A stretch of 64,000 nt of DNA from Bacteroidales bacterium (lineage in GTDB: Bacteria > Bacteroidota > Bacteroidia > Bacteroidales > UBA1402), in assembly GCA_017380635.1 (NCBI GenBank), contig JAFODP010000018.1, positions 172,676-236,675 of the forward strand. The letters run 5' to 3'. The notes under the pieces were generated by a model that was not told where the DNA came from, searched no databases, and saw only the letters and a list, made by a program, of their open reading frames with translations. Made by a program: the position numbers and the translations under genes. Numbering within the stretch: the stretch's first letter is position 1; the number at the start of each line of letters is the position of its first letter. This document shows, piece by piece, positions 9,919 to 19,075 of the stretch.

Positions 9919-10977
9919 TTAGCCTTTCTTCTCTTTTGGAGGTACTTTTCGGAATCGTTCCTGCAACGTTTCGAGGAACTTGAGCAAATCTGCAAACTCC
10001 AGAGCCTCTCCATAGATAAAGCTGGAACGCATATCGCTGTAGTCCACCTCATATTTTGGGACAAGTTCTTCACTTGGAACAATCGTAATGGATTCTGGCA
10101 GTTCCTTATCATAATCCACATATCCGACATGATAGAATTTCTTTCTATGCTCTACAATGTCATAATAAAGGTTAGAGTCATTCAATGCCTTATCCATATA
10201 ATCGGTATGTGATAACTTTTCCAAATCATAGAAATGGCGAGACATACGATATGTTCTTGGCTCTTTCTTTTGGTATTCCTCACAAAGCAAAAATGCCTTC
10301 TCTAAGAATGTCCTTGCAGGACTCACGGTCTTGATGGTCTGAACAATATCAGAATCAACATCTTCATCCTTATAGACCTGTTCAACCAATGAAGATATGC
10401 GTTTCATTTCGTATGGTTCAGCCATAGAAAGGACACTGATTTCAATCTTCACAGTCGGTATTGCATAGGGAGCATCGCTATTGTAGAGTGATGGGTATTG
10501 AACAAAAATCACAGATGGATCTTTGTCGTGATCCACTTTCTTTAGTTCACCATTTTCTTCAACAACTTCATTCTCTGCAAGTACAATCACATCCAAACCT
10601 AATTTCGCCAGCTGTTCTTTTAAGTCATCTTTAAATTCACCGAAAAGATAATCTTGAGCTTTTTCTCTGAACTTGTGAATTTGGGTGTTGCTGGTGCAGC
10701 TGGCACACGACAAATTCATTTCATTTAAGAAGAAGTCACGACCAAGAGCCAAATCAATATCTTCACTGAAACGGTCTATAATATCCCAACCCTTACTCAA
10801 ACTTGTACCGCCTTTAAAGAGCAAATACTCAGCAGCCTTTGTTTGGAACAAGGCATACAATATGGCTGTCACCCACCAATCTTTCTCCGCTGCAGCTTCA
10901 TCAATATTCTTTGCCTCCACAACGCCCTGTATCATGGCCTTGCGTTCATCTATCGGAAAGTCTATCCATTTGCTCAT
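9919..10977 (-). CDS. AbiEii-like nucleotidyltransferase toxin (copy 1)
   Basis: Nucleotidyltransferase of the AbiEii/AbiGii family, the toxin of a type IV toxin-antitoxin and abortive-infection module. The 352-residue protein has the conserved EKDWWVT (31-37), the nucleotide-binding loop KGGTSLSKG (55-63) and the catalytic motif RFSEDIDLAL with Asp73 and Asp75. A third acidic strand KIEISVLSM follows, then the helical C-terminal half. Family members transfer nucleotides to cellular targets, in some cases tRNA; the target here is unknown. The start overlaps the upstream DUF6088 gene by 32 bases, suggesting translational coupling. A paralogue lies at 58592-59614. Confidence 0.9.
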   Translation of the reverse strand: MSKWIDFPIDERKAMIQGVVEAKNIDEAAAEKDWWVTAILYALFQTKAAEYLLFKGGTSLSKGWDIIDRFSEDIDLALGRDFFLNEMNLSCASCTSNTQIHKFREKAQDYLFGEFKDDLKEQLAKLGLDVIVLAENEVVEENGELKKVDHDKDPSVIFVQYPSLYNSDAPYAIPTVKIEISVLSMAEPYEMKRISSLVEQVYKDEDVDSDIVQTIKTVSPARTFLEKAFLLCEEYQKKEPRTYRMSRHFYDLEKLSHTDYMDKALNDSNLYYDIVEHRKKFYHVGYVDYDKELPESITIVPSEELVPKYEVDYSDMRSSFIYGEALEFADLLKFLETLQERFRKVPPKEKKG

Positions 10978-11584
10978 TGTCGGTATTCGTTTTAAGGTTT
11001 CTTTTTATAATCTGTCTTACCCATACCGGTGTTAATAACAGATCGTGTTCAATTGTATTTGTTTCAGGTGTTGCTGATAATAATTGAGCAACTCTTTTTT
11101 CCATGCTCTCTGTTATATTATTCTCTCCAATGCTACGAAGAGCCTGTACCAATTCAGGCATAAGTTTTCCTTTATACGCGAATTTCTTAGGAGAACCATG
11201 TGTTAGTGTCACGGTTCTATTTCCTAATTTCAGCGTTCTTGAGGCGCCTGATGTGAGGAACGAAGCATTCATTGGTACTTGTGTGGAAAAACCAAGTCTA
11301 TTGGCGGCGGTATCACCTGTTGGAATTATCTTAGCTTTATCTCGCTTGGCAATCTCTTTTACAAGTTCAAATGCAGAAGGATATACCACTCCAAATCGTG
11401 TTGTTTTAGCCTTCACATATACGCCTTTGGCTATTCGTGTAATCAAACCCTCTTTCTCAAATTGAGCAAGCAGTTTGGTTACATATTCCACATTGAATTT
11501 TGGAAATGATGAGACGAATAATACAGCGCCATATTTTGCGCGCGTTATTATCCTTCTAACTTTTTGTTCTACAGATTCTTGCAT
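10946..11584 (-). CDS. DUF6088 protein, AbiEi-like antitoxin/repressor (copy 1)
   Basis: Protein of 212 residues, first gene of the pair. The N-terminal part (about 1-60) looks like a winged helix-turn-helix, followed by the AbiEi-like core GFSTQVPMNASFLTSG and the strand-rich C-terminal domain. AbiEi antitoxins repress their own promoter and neutralise the AbiEii toxin; DUF6088 proteins occupy the same place in Bacteroidota, so the role is inferred from family and position. The promoter directly upstream carries an inverted repeat that could be its operator. The gene at 57964 is a clear paralogue, sharing STQVPMN and the VQAL segment. Confidence 0.82.
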   Translation of the reverse strand: MQESVEQKVRRIITRAKYGAVLFVSSFPKFNVEYVTKLLAQFEKEGLITRIAKGVYVKAKTTRFGVVYPSAFELVKEIAKRDKAKIIPTGDTAANRLGFSTQVPMNASFLTSGASRTLKLGNRTVTLTHGSPKKFAYKGKLMPELVQALRSIGENNITESMEKRVAQLLSATPETNTIEHDLLLTPVWVRQIIKRNLKTNTDNEQMDRLSDR

Positions 11585-11605
11585 GTTGTTTTAAACTAAA
11601 TCTTA

Positions 11606-11632
11606 GTCGGAATAATTGCAGATTTTTCCGAC
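11606..11632 (-). promoter_or_regulatory. Inverted repeat, candidate operator of toxin-antitoxin copy 1
   Basis: GTCGGAA (11606-11612) and TTCCGAC (11626-11632) form perfect 7-bp arms with a 13-base spacer. The element starts two bases downstream of the -7 box of the DUF6088 promoter and would cover the transcription start, an ideal place for autorepression. Confidence 0.5.
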
Positions 11633-11634
11633 CA

Positions 11635-11665
11635 CAAAGGTATTAAATTATGGCAAAAGCACAAA
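11635..11665 (-). promoter_or_regulatory. Promoter of toxin-antitoxin copy 1
   Basis: Read on the minus strand, TTTG (11665-11662) and TACCTTTG (11642-11635) are spaced by 19 bases, an exact Bacteroidota -33/-7 pair upstream of the DUF6088 start at 11584. Confidence 0.75.
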
Positions 11666-11800
11666 TAAATGTAACCACCATCAGTATTTTACTGCTTGTA
11701 GTAGTGTCGATTTTTTCGCTCTGCCATATAGAATACTGTTTGAGGAAAAAGCCAGAGTAATCTTTCCGTATTTCTTCAAACATGGGATACCATAAAAGTA

Positions 11801-11823
11801 AGGGCCGCGCGAAGCGCGGCCCT
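11801..11823 (-). terminator. Terminator of the first Sus-like operon
   Basis: A perfect 10-bp GC-rich stem AGGGCCGCGC / GCGCGGCCCT with a 3-base loop lies 27 bases after the stop of the last operon gene. On the minus strand it is followed by the T-rich TTACTTTTATGG. Confidence 0.75.
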
Positions 11824-11849
11824 CATCGTTATCGAAATGTAGTAATTAC

Positions 11850-12824
11850 TTATTTCAAAACAACTTTGCTTACGTTAACTGAACCATCAGACATGATGTT
11901 CTTAACGATGTACAAACCAGTGTTACCAGCCTGAGGAGCAGCAACTTCTTCACCGCTCAACAAATAGTAACGGCTAGAAACTACAGAAGCAGCAACATTC
12001 TCCAAAGCGGTAGTACCCATCAAAACAACTTCACCTTCGTCACCTGAAAGCTTAACAGTTTGGATATCGGTTTCAGAGAAGATGAAACCAGAGATCATGA
12101 TCTTAGAACCGCAAGCGTTAACAGTATACTTCAAACCTTCGAAAACGGGGAACTTAATAACTGCAGCACCACTTACACCGATTTGAGCCTTTGAAGCACC
12201 TGCAGCAACCAAAGCGTCGGTAATTTCAGTCCATTTTTCTACACCCAAAGCCAACTTTTCAGGCCAAATCAAGTTCTTAGCAGCTTCAGAATCCTTAACA
12301 ATGTAGTTGTATTCACCTTCACCAGCCAAGGTATAGCTCAAAACAGTACCCCATTCTTGTTCAGTGGTATGCATTGCAAATTGATAACCGATAAGAGTAC
12401 CTTCTTCACCAACCAAGTAAGTCTTGTTTGAAGAACCCTTATGGAAAACATACAAATAACCATTCTTCTTAACTTCTAAAGTAACAAAAGCACCAGTTGC
12501 AGGAGCTGTTGCGTTAGCATCACAGTTACCACCATCAATATCTTTAGGATTAGTAGAACCTTGAGCACCACCAGCCAAAGGCAAAGTAACTTCACCTACG
12601 ATAGCATTTTTCATACCGTTAGCTTCACCATTATTGGTTTTCCAAGTATCATCTGCACCAACAGTCATAGTAACATTAGCAGATTGAGCCAAAACAGTAC
12701 CAGGAGTCAAAGCAGAACCACCTTCAACGATACCAGCGGCAGCAGCATCAACTGCGCCCAATTCCTGAGCGTTCAAACCAGCTACCATCAAAGCAGCAGC
12801 AACGAGCGTAAAGATTTTTTTCAT
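11850..12824 (-). CDS. Secreted protein with T9SS-type C-terminal tail
   Basis: Protein of 324 residues that I cannot place in a named family. It begins with a Sec signal peptide (MKKIFTLVAAALMVAGLNAQ) cleaved after AQ. The middle is rich in Gly, Ala, Thr and Val with no cysteine pattern. The last 70 residues resemble a type IX secretion sorting domain: YYLLSGEEV, then a GNTGLYIVK segment, then a final short basic strand ending VSKVVLK. It is the last gene of the susC-susD-lipoprotein operon, so a role at the cell surface in glycan handling is likely by context. A stem-loop at 12862-12902 separates it from the lipoprotein gene. Confidence 0.75.
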   Translation of the reverse strand: MKKIFTLVAAALMVAGLNAQELGAVDAAAAGIVEGGSALTPGTVLAQSANVTMTVGADDTWKTNNGEANGMKNAIVGEVTLPLAGGAQGSTNPKDIDGGNCDANATAPATGAFVTLEVKKNGYLYVFHKGSSNKTYLVGEEGTLIGYQFAMHTTEQEWGTVLSYTLAGEGEYNYIVKDSEAAKNLIWPEKLALGVEKWTEITDALVAAGASKAQIGVSGAAVIKFPVFEGLKYTVNACGSKIMISGFIFSETDIQTVKLSGDEGEVVLMGTTALENVAASVVSSRYYLLSGEEVAAPQAGNTGLYIVKNIMSDGSVNVSKVVLK

Positions 12825-12861
12825 AAAAATAAGTTTAAATAGTTAGTAAAAAAATTAGAAT

Positions 12862-12902
12862 TCTTTGCGTTTGGAATACAACTAGCATTCCAAACGCAAA
12901 GA
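12862..12902 (-). terminator. 16-bp perfect stem-loop between two operon genes
   Basis: TCTTTGCGTTTGGAAT (12862-12877) and its exact complement (12887-12902) enclose a 9-base loop. On the minus strand it follows the lipoprotein stop by eight bases and is followed by a T-rich run, so it may terminate or attenuate transcription or protect the 3' end. A -7-like TATCTTTG (12904-12897) overlaps its first arm, so the downstream gene could also have its own promoter here. Confidence 0.6.
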
Positions 12903-12909
12903 TATAAAT

Positions 12910-13392
12910 TTATTCTTCAATTTGTTTAAGTCCTACATAAGAGAATTTGAAATCTTTTTTAGGTTTACGAGGTTCCTGTACCGTTAACACAAAATTCAAA
13001 GTCAAATTCTGAACACCATCCTTTTCGAACGTAGCACCACGGAAACCTGTACCAAAACCATTTGAAGCTGATGAATTATAAATCTTTGTTCCATAATGAC
13101 TATCTTGAGCCACGTTGGCCAAAGTTGTCATTTGCTTCAAACTAATTGATGAAACAGCATCCACATCTATAGAAACCACATATGCTGTATCAGGAGTAAC
13201 AACCACCTTTCCTTCAGCTACAAGGGTGTCGGCATTCAATATACGCGTCCAGGTGCCTACATAAACACCGGCAGCAAGTTCTTCAGGATGTCCAGTAACA
13301 GGGGTATTGTCTACCATACCTTCGGGTCCACATGAGGAAAAACCAAAGACAGCCAAACATGCCACCATGCAGATATAAAATAATTTCTTCAT
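12910..13392 (-). CDS. Lipoprotein of the first Sus-like operon
   Basis: Protein of 160 residues with a lipoprotein signal: a hydrophobic stretch followed by the lipobox GFSSC with Cys21, so it is probably anchored in the outer membrane. The start MKKLFY at 13392 was preferred over an ATG four codons upstream because it gives a standard signal peptide. The mature part has alternating hydrophobic strands and a C-terminal PRKPKKDFKFSYVGLKQ segment, compatible with a small beta-sandwich, but I do not recognise a family. It lies 20 bases after susD, where Sus loci often carry a surface glycan-binding lipoprotein. Confidence 0.75.
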   Translation of the reverse strand: MKKLFYICMVACLAVFGFSSCGPEGMVDNTPVTGHPEELAAGVYVGTWTRILNADTLVAEGKVVVTPDTAYVVSIDVDAVSSISLKQMTTLANVAQDSHYGTKIYNSSASNGFGTGFRGATFEKDGVQNLTLNFVLTVQEPRKPKKDFKFSYVGLKQIEE

Positions 13393-13412
13393 AATTAATT
13401 CCATTTAATAGA

Positions 13413-15260
13413 TTAATAACCAGGATTCTGACTTTCAGATTCAGTCATAGCTGTATTCGAATTAATTTCGTGTGTGGGGATAGGACGATACCACTTCGTT
13501 TCTCCCTTATTGTTTTGCATATCCGAAACAGCGCCAATCATTTCATTGAAAGCCACATTGTAACGAACCAACTGACGGGTACGACGCAAGTCCATCCAAC
13601 GTTGCATTTCGGCATACAATTCACGAGCACGTTCGTCCAAGATAAGGTCGAGCAAATCGATTTCACCAATTGAGGTTCTCTCAAAATAGGCAGGATGGTA
13701 ATCAGAGACACTATTAAGAGCAGCCAAACCAGCACGACCACGAACGTCATTCAAATAAGACAATACAGTTGCTTCATTACCATCAATCATATATGCAGCC
13801 TCAGCAGCCACCAAATAAATATCACTAGCATGCAACAGAACTACATCGCGATAACAGTTAGATGAGTTGAGGTTTTCCTGAATGGTGGCAGGGTCGTCCC
13901 ACTTCTTAACGCAAGGAGTAAAGTTGAGCTGAGCATCCAAAGTAGCACGGTTGTAGGGGAATGAAGACTTCTTGCTGATAGAACCATCGGCCTTGAATTC
14001 ATATTTCACTACGGGATCACTCATCCAGAAAGCCCATGCCGGATTGTTATACTTGAAGTCCTTACTATCCGTGCTTACAAACAAAGCCTGATTATCTTTC
14101 AAGAATTTTTCAAATTCTGCCTGTGTCCAATAATAGGGAGCATAGAAGTTTGCAATAGGCAATGTTTCGAAATCGGGGTTGTTATAATATGCATAGTATC
14201 CTGTTTGACCCCATGTAACATCTTTATTATCAAGCGCATAGTTTGCCAAACGAGTCATAAACGTAGCATTGTATCTCTGGTCGCCTTCTTCGAACAAGAA
14301 CAATGACTTAAGAGAGGGAACCTTTACAGAAGAAGACACCTTCAAACCATTGGTACCAATCTGACCATAATAGTTACCATAGTCGTTCTGCAAACCGTGA
14401 CCACCACTGGCAGCATCACCGGGATAACCATCACGCTCGTATTGAACAGCGTAGAAAGTTTCAGGATTATTTACTTCACCTGCGGGACTCCATTTCTGTT
14501 CGAAAGACTGAGTCAGTTCAATACCATCAATAGCAGCATCGGCTGCATTTTTAGCTTTGGCAAAATAGATGGTACCAGTTTTTTCATAAGTACCCTTAGC
14601 TTCATTAATCAACTTAGTTTCCAAATCCCAACCAGCGGCCAAACAAACCTTAGCCAAAAGGGCATTTACTGCACGCTTGTTAACAGTACCATCGGTTGTA
14701 AGATCTACCAAAGTAGCATCGGCAGCCAAAGTTTCCAAGTCGTTAATAATGTTGTCGTAGATAGTTTTAATATCAGTTCTTGGATAACTACGCTCAGCAT
14801 CATTGATATATCTGCTAGAATAAGGCACAGAACCAAAATGCTGGGTCAACATGTAATAACCATAAGCACGCAAGAACAAAGCATCTTGTTTGTAAGTATC
14901 GCCACCAAAATCAATCAAGGCATTGGCGTTGTTGATAATATCGTAGCAAGACAAATACAAGTTCTGAACCTCACTATTATCAGGTGTTACAGAATATTCC
15001 TGAAATTGAGAAGGCGTTTTACCACGTGCCGGCAAGAACAAGTCAGTACCATCTTCTTGAATAGTGTTAGCTGTAGCAATCTTCTTCAAAGAGCTATATG
15101 CATAAACACGGAAAGAAGCCAAACCTTCGGGCGTTCTGAAATACTCATCGGCAGTCTGTCCACCGGCGGTCTTGTTTTCAGCATCCAAGAAGCCGTCGCA
15201 AGAGGTCAACAGCATAAGAGCCGACAATGCCAATGCGCCAAAATATTTAATCTTTTTCAT
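13413..15260 (-). CDS. SusD/RagB-family outer membrane lipoprotein (copy 1)
   Basis: Surface substrate-binding partner of a SusC-type transporter. It has 615 residues. The signal peptide ends in the lipobox LLTSC (Cys21), and the mature N-terminus DGFLDAENKTAGG is typical of the family. Helical TPR-like segments form the scaffold, and the C-terminal SusD signature is visible in DERARELYAEMQRWMDLRRT and the final PIPTHEINSN. It follows susC by 29 bases. The substrate is unknown; no glycoside hydrolase is encoded in this operon. Copy 2 begins at 63011. Confidence 0.95.
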   Translation of the reverse strand: MKKIKYFGALALSALMLLTSCDGFLDAENKTAGGQTADEYFRTPEGLASFRVYAYSSLKKIATANTIQEDGTDLFLPARGKTPSQFQEYSVTPDNSEVQNLYLSCYDIINNANALIDFGGDTYKQDALFLRAYGYYMLTQHFGSVPYSSRYINDAERSYPRTDIKTIYDNIINDLETLAADATLVDLTTDGTVNKRAVNALLAKVCLAAGWDLETKLINEAKGTYEKTGTIYFAKAKNAADAAIDGIELTQSFEQKWSPAGEVNNPETFYAVQYERDGYPGDAASGGHGLQNDYGNYYGQIGTNGLKVSSSVKVPSLKSLFLFEEGDQRYNATFMTRLANYALDNKDVTWGQTGYYAYYNNPDFETLPIANFYAPYYWTQAEFEKFLKDNQALFVSTDSKDFKYNNPAWAFWMSDPVVKYEFKADGSISKKSSFPYNRATLDAQLNFTPCVKKWDDPATIQENLNSSNCYRDVVLLHASDIYLVAAEAAYMIDGNEATVLSYLNDVRGRAGLAALNSVSDYHPAYFERTSIGEIDLLDLILDERARELYAEMQRWMDLRRTRQLVRYNVAFNEMIGAVSDMQNNKGETKWYRPIPTHEINSNTAMTESESQNPGY

Positions 15261-15289
15261 AATCTATATATTAATTAGGTATGGAGTTA

Positions 15290-18200
15290 TTAGAATTTCA
15301 GGTTAGCACCAAACTGCCAAGTAATGGTACTGGGAGCATCTTGCTTCAAGCTCGCACCAGCCCATTCAGGGTCGAAACCGATAAAGTCGGTAAATACGAA
15401 GGGATTGGTAACAGTGCTATAAAGACGCAATCTTTCAATACCCACTTTCTTCAACAAATTCTTAGGCAAGGTGTAACCCAAAGTGATATTCTTAACCTTT
15501 ACATAAGAAACTTCTGAAATAGCTCTGGGCCAGTAGTCCATAGATACACCGATACCCGAGTTGGCAGCACCATTGTTGGGGAAAGGATAGCTACCATAGT
15601 GAGTGGTTTCTTGGTAAACCGGATTGATGTAAGTACCATCAGGATTTACGCCATCACAATCGATCAAAGTACCTGCAGGAATGTAATGATCTACCTGTAA
15701 TTTGGTTCGACCACGGTCGCCATAGTTCAAATATTCACTCATGAAAGCACTGCTTGCATAACCACCTTGTCTTACATACACTGAAGCAGACAAATCCCAA
15801 TTCTTATAATTCAATGAGGTATTGAAACTACCTACCCAATCAGGATCCCTGTTATACAATTTCTTATCCACTGTGTCATATGAGCCATTTCCATCACGGT
15901 CAACAATCTTAGGCTGACCTTCAGTTTGGCCGTAGCAGATATAATAGTAATCATATTCTTTCATAGTGGTACCAGGAGTCAAACCTTTCAACTTGGCAAT
16001 TTCATGATCGGGCACAACCATATCGCGGTCGCTGATGATACCATCCCATTCATAATTGTAAAGAACGTTAATCGGGTGACCCTTGAACAACAAGTCTGCA
16101 GGCAATTCATCTGCTGTACCATTGATATCGAGCAAGGTGTTTTTGTTCTTTGCAAAAGTGAAAGAGGTTTCCCAACGCCAATTTTTGGTTTCTACATTAA
16201 CAGTAGACAATGCAAATTCAATACCGCGGTTGTTTACAACACCTACATTAGTTGCCATTTCCTTGGGACTGCTGCCATTAGAACCAGCTTCCAAAGGAAG
16301 TTTTACGTCGAACAACAAGTCGTAAGCAGTTTTGTTGTACCAGTCGATGCTACCACTGATACGGTTTTTGAAGAAACCGAAGTCCAAACCGGTATTGATT
16401 TCGCGTGAAGATTCCCAAGACAAAGAAGTATCAACTACACCACTGGGATAGAAAGCCTGTTGCCATGCACCACCGAAGTAGTAATAGTCCGGACCACCTA
16501 CAGTCTGTTGGGTTGCATAGTTAGCCACACCGGCGTTGTTACCGGTTACACCATAGCTCACACGGAGTTTCAAGTTGCTCAACCAATCGTAGCCTTTCAA
16601 GAAATCTTCTTCTGAAACACGCCATGCTACAGCTGCAGAGGGGAAGCTACCCCAACGATAACCGGGAGCAAATTTAGAAGATCCGTCCCAACGAACAGTG
16701 GCTGTCAACATATATTTACCAGCATAAGTATAGTTGGCACGCAAAGCATAAGACATCATGCTGTTTTCAGAATAGCTATTCTTTGAATCCTCGGCCAAAT
16801 AAGTACCTGTAGCCAAATTCCACCAATAGGTTCCAGCCATCACATTCTGATAATACAAGTTAGCACTTTCAGAACGATTACTTTCCATACTAGTAATTGC
16901 CGTGAAATTCACGCGATGATTCTGGTTGAAAGTTCTATCGTAAGTAAGGATATTATCCCATACCCAACCAAAGCTTTGGCTTACGTTATAACGAGCGGTA
17001 GAGTTTTCGTTGTCCACGATGGTATCGTCAAACTGACCCAAACGCCACTGTCTGTAAGAAGGTTGGAAAACAGTCTTCAAAGTAAGACCCTTCATAGGCG
17101 TAGCTTGCAAATATACATTCCCCAACATACGATAAGAATCACTCATCTTGGTTTGGTTTTCCATATAAAGCAAAGGAGAGGTCTGGTCTGAGAACTGATA
17201 GCCAGAACTTGAACCCATAGAAACACTATTACCAGGGTTTTTGTTCAAGCTACCATCAGCAGCGTAAGGCTTCATGAAAGGATTAGCACGATAAGCATTC
17301 TGTACAGCGTTATCGTTGGCATAATCACGATGGTTCATAGACAAGTTGATATTGAAACCAGCCTTCATCCATTTGTTAACCTTGGCATCCACACTACCCT
17401 TGAAAGAGATTCGGCTCATAGCATCACCCATGGTAACACCGGTTTCGTCGGTATAACCAACACCCATGTGATAGTTAACATCCTGAGAAGAACCACCCAC
17501 CGAAACATAGTGGTTTTGCATCATACCGGTCTGATTAACCAAACCCATCCAATCGTAAGATTCGCCATTGGCAATCATTTCTTTCAAGACAGAAACACCT
17601 CTATCCGTATTCCACAAAGACATCTGTTCGAAAGCTGCCATACCATAAGCAGGACGTCCACTCAAAGCCGTGGGAGAACCACCTTCGGCATAACCCAAGA
17701 ACTTCAAGAAACGATAACGATAGAATTCTTCGGCAGTCATCAAGGCCGGCATACGAGCCATTTCAGTAATACCATAATAACCATCGTATGAAATGCTAGG
17801 CTTAGCACCCTTACCGGCAATAGAAGCACCACTCTTGGTAGCAATCATTACCACACCGGCAGTAGCACGAGAACCGTAGATAGCGGTAGAAGAAGCATCC
17901 TTCAAAATGTCGATTTGTGCAATATCGGCAGGGTTCAAGAAATCGATATCATCACACATCACACCATCCACGATATACAAAGGCTTGGTGTCCTTATCAT
18001 GTGAAGATTTACCACGAATTTCAATGCTGAAACCTTCACCTACACGACCAGTAGATTGGGTAATGGTAACACCAGGAACAGATCCCTGCATGGTTTCCAA
18101 CAAGTTAGGAGAACCTTTCTGCAACATCTTTTCCATAGAAACTGATCCCACAGAACCCGTCAAGTCTGACTTTTTCTGAACACCGTAACCTACGAGAACT

Positions 18201-18517
18201 ACTTCTTCGAGGTCTTTGGCATCTTCCATCAAGGTAACGTTAATCACTTTCTGGTTGCCCACTTTAACTTCTTGAGAAGTGTAACCCAAGAAAGAGAACA
18301 CCAGCACATCAGAAGGCAAAACTCCGGAAATAGTATATTTACCATCAATGTCGGTAATTACACCCGTCGAACCGCCTTTAATCTGAACGGTAGCGCCGAT
18401 AACAGTTTCACCGGTATTGTCCTTAACAGTACCTTGAACTGAATTTTGCGCAAACGCCACTGTACAACACATGACAAAAGCCAACAATGCTGCCAGTTTT
18501 TTCATTCGTACATTCAT
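15290..18517 (-). CDS. SusC/RagA TonB-dependent outer membrane transporter (copy 1)
   Basis: Large TonB-dependent porin of 1075 residues that imports a substrate with SusD as the lid. A second Met four codons in (18505) gives a tidier signal peptide ending AFAQ. Next come a carboxypeptidase-like regulatory domain (about 25-110, VQGTVKDNTGETVIGATV), a TonB-box region (EEVVLVGYG), a plug domain with the RagA signature KDASSTAIYGSRATAGVVMI, and the beta-barrel to the C-terminal phenylalanine (GANLKF). It is the first gene of a four-gene operon. It is a close paralogue of the transporter at 59768, sharing long stretches such as NPFVFTDFIGFDPEWA. Confidence 0.96.
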   Translation of the reverse strand: MNVRMKKLAALLAFVMCCTVAFAQNSVQGTVKDNTGETVIGATVQIKGGSTGVITDIDGKYTISGVLPSDVLVFSFLGYTSQEVKVGNQKVINVTLMEDAKDLEEVVLVGYGVQKKSDLTGSVGSVSMEKMLQKGSPNLLETMQGSVPGVTITQSTGRVGEGFSIEIRGKSSHDKDTKPLYIVDGVMCDDIDFLNPADIAQIDILKDASSTAIYGSRATAGVVMIATKSGASIAGKGAKPSISYDGYYGITEMARMPALMTAEEFYRYRFLKFLGYAEGGSPTALSGRPAYGMAAFEQMSLWNTDRGVSVLKEMIANGESYDWMGLVNQTGMMQNHYVSVGGSSQDVNYHMGVGYTDETGVTMGDAMSRISFKGSVDAKVNKWMKAGFNINLSMNHRDYANDNAVQNAYRANPFMKPYAADGSLNKNPGNSVSMGSSSGYQFSDQTSPLLYMENQTKMSDSYRMLGNVYLQATPMKGLTLKTVFQPSYRQWRLGQFDDTIVDNENSTARYNVSQSFGWVWDNILTYDRTFNQNHRVNFTAITSMESNRSESANLYYQNVMAGTYWWNLATGTYLAEDSKNSYSENSMMSYALRANYTYAGKYMLTATVRWDGSSKFAPGYRWGSFPSAAVAWRVSEEDFLKGYDWLSNLKLRVSYGVTGNNAGVANYATQQTVGGPDYYYFGGAWQQAFYPSGVVDTSLSWESSREINTGLDFGFFKNRISGSIDWYNKTAYDLLFDVKLPLEAGSNGSSPKEMATNVGVVNNRGIEFALSTVNVETKNWRWETSFTFAKNKNTLLDINGTADELPADLLFKGHPINVLYNYEWDGIISDRDMVVPDHEIAKLKGLTPGTTMKEYDYYYICYGQTEGQPKIVDRDGNGSYDTVDKKLYNRDPDWVGSFNTSLNYKNWDLSASVYVRQGGYASSAFMSEYLNYGDRGRTKLQVDHYIPAGTLIDCDGVNPDGTYINPVYQETTHYGSYPFPNNGAANSGIGVSMDYWPRAISEVSYVKVKNITLGYTLPKNLLKKVGIERLRLYSTVTNPFVFTDFIGFDPEWAGASLKQDAPSTITWQFGANLKF

Positions 18518-18683
18518 AAGTTTATTGTAAAAAGTTAGTTAAAAAGAATTTCTTCCATTTGCCCATGCAAACACTTATGCATAAAGCGTCCAAAATTAAT
18601 GCTAAAAAATCATAAAACAAGTTTTCAAACCTTTTTTTTACGCGAAATGCCCATCCAATAACATTTTTGGAACACTTTGATAC

Positions 18684-18722
18684 AAAAAAAAGGTCGATTC
18701 CCTTTTGAAGAGAACCGACCTT
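18684..18722 (-). terminator. Terminator after rpsO
   Basis: On the minus strand the stem AAGGTCG...CGACCTT, extended by a further imperfect pairing, lies 20 bases after the rpsO stop and is followed by a run of T. Confidence 0.85.
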
Positions 18723-18741
18723 CCGTTTTTTCGACCAGAAC

Positions 18742-19011
18742 TTAACGTCTGATACCCAATTCTTTGATCAAAGCACGATATTTTTCAATATCTTTAGCTT
18801 TCAGATAGTCGAGCAAACGACGACGCTTACCTACCATCATCTTCAAAGAACGAGAAGTGCTATAATCCTTACGATTTGACTTGAGGTGTTCAGTCAAATG
18901 AGAAATACGGTATGAAAACAAGGCGATCTGAGACTCGGGAGAACCAGTATCCGTGTTAGACTTTCCGTATTTTTCGAAGATTTCTTGCTTCTTTTCTTTC
19001 GACAAATACAT
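18742..19011 (-). CDS. rpsO: 30S ribosomal protein S15
   Basis: Primary 16S rRNA-binding protein of the small subunit platform. It has 89 residues, the family length, with the family signatures TGSPESQIA (22-30) and the basic helix MMVGKRRRLLDYLK. It is a single-gene unit with an exact -7 box upstream and a terminator downstream. In many bacteria S15 represses its own translation through its leader; the 60-base leader here holds a small GCAATT/AATTGC inverted repeat, but no known S15 site can be claimed. Confidence 0.98.
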   Translation of the reverse strand: MYLSKEKKQEIFEKYGKSNTDTGSPESQIALFSYRISHLTEHLKSNRKDYSTSRSLKMMVGKRRRLLDYLKAKDIEKYRALIKELGIRR

Positions 19012-19075
19012 GTTGAAATAAATTAAATAGTTAAATAATAATGTTTTATAAATGCAATTTTCTCAATTGCGGGCG

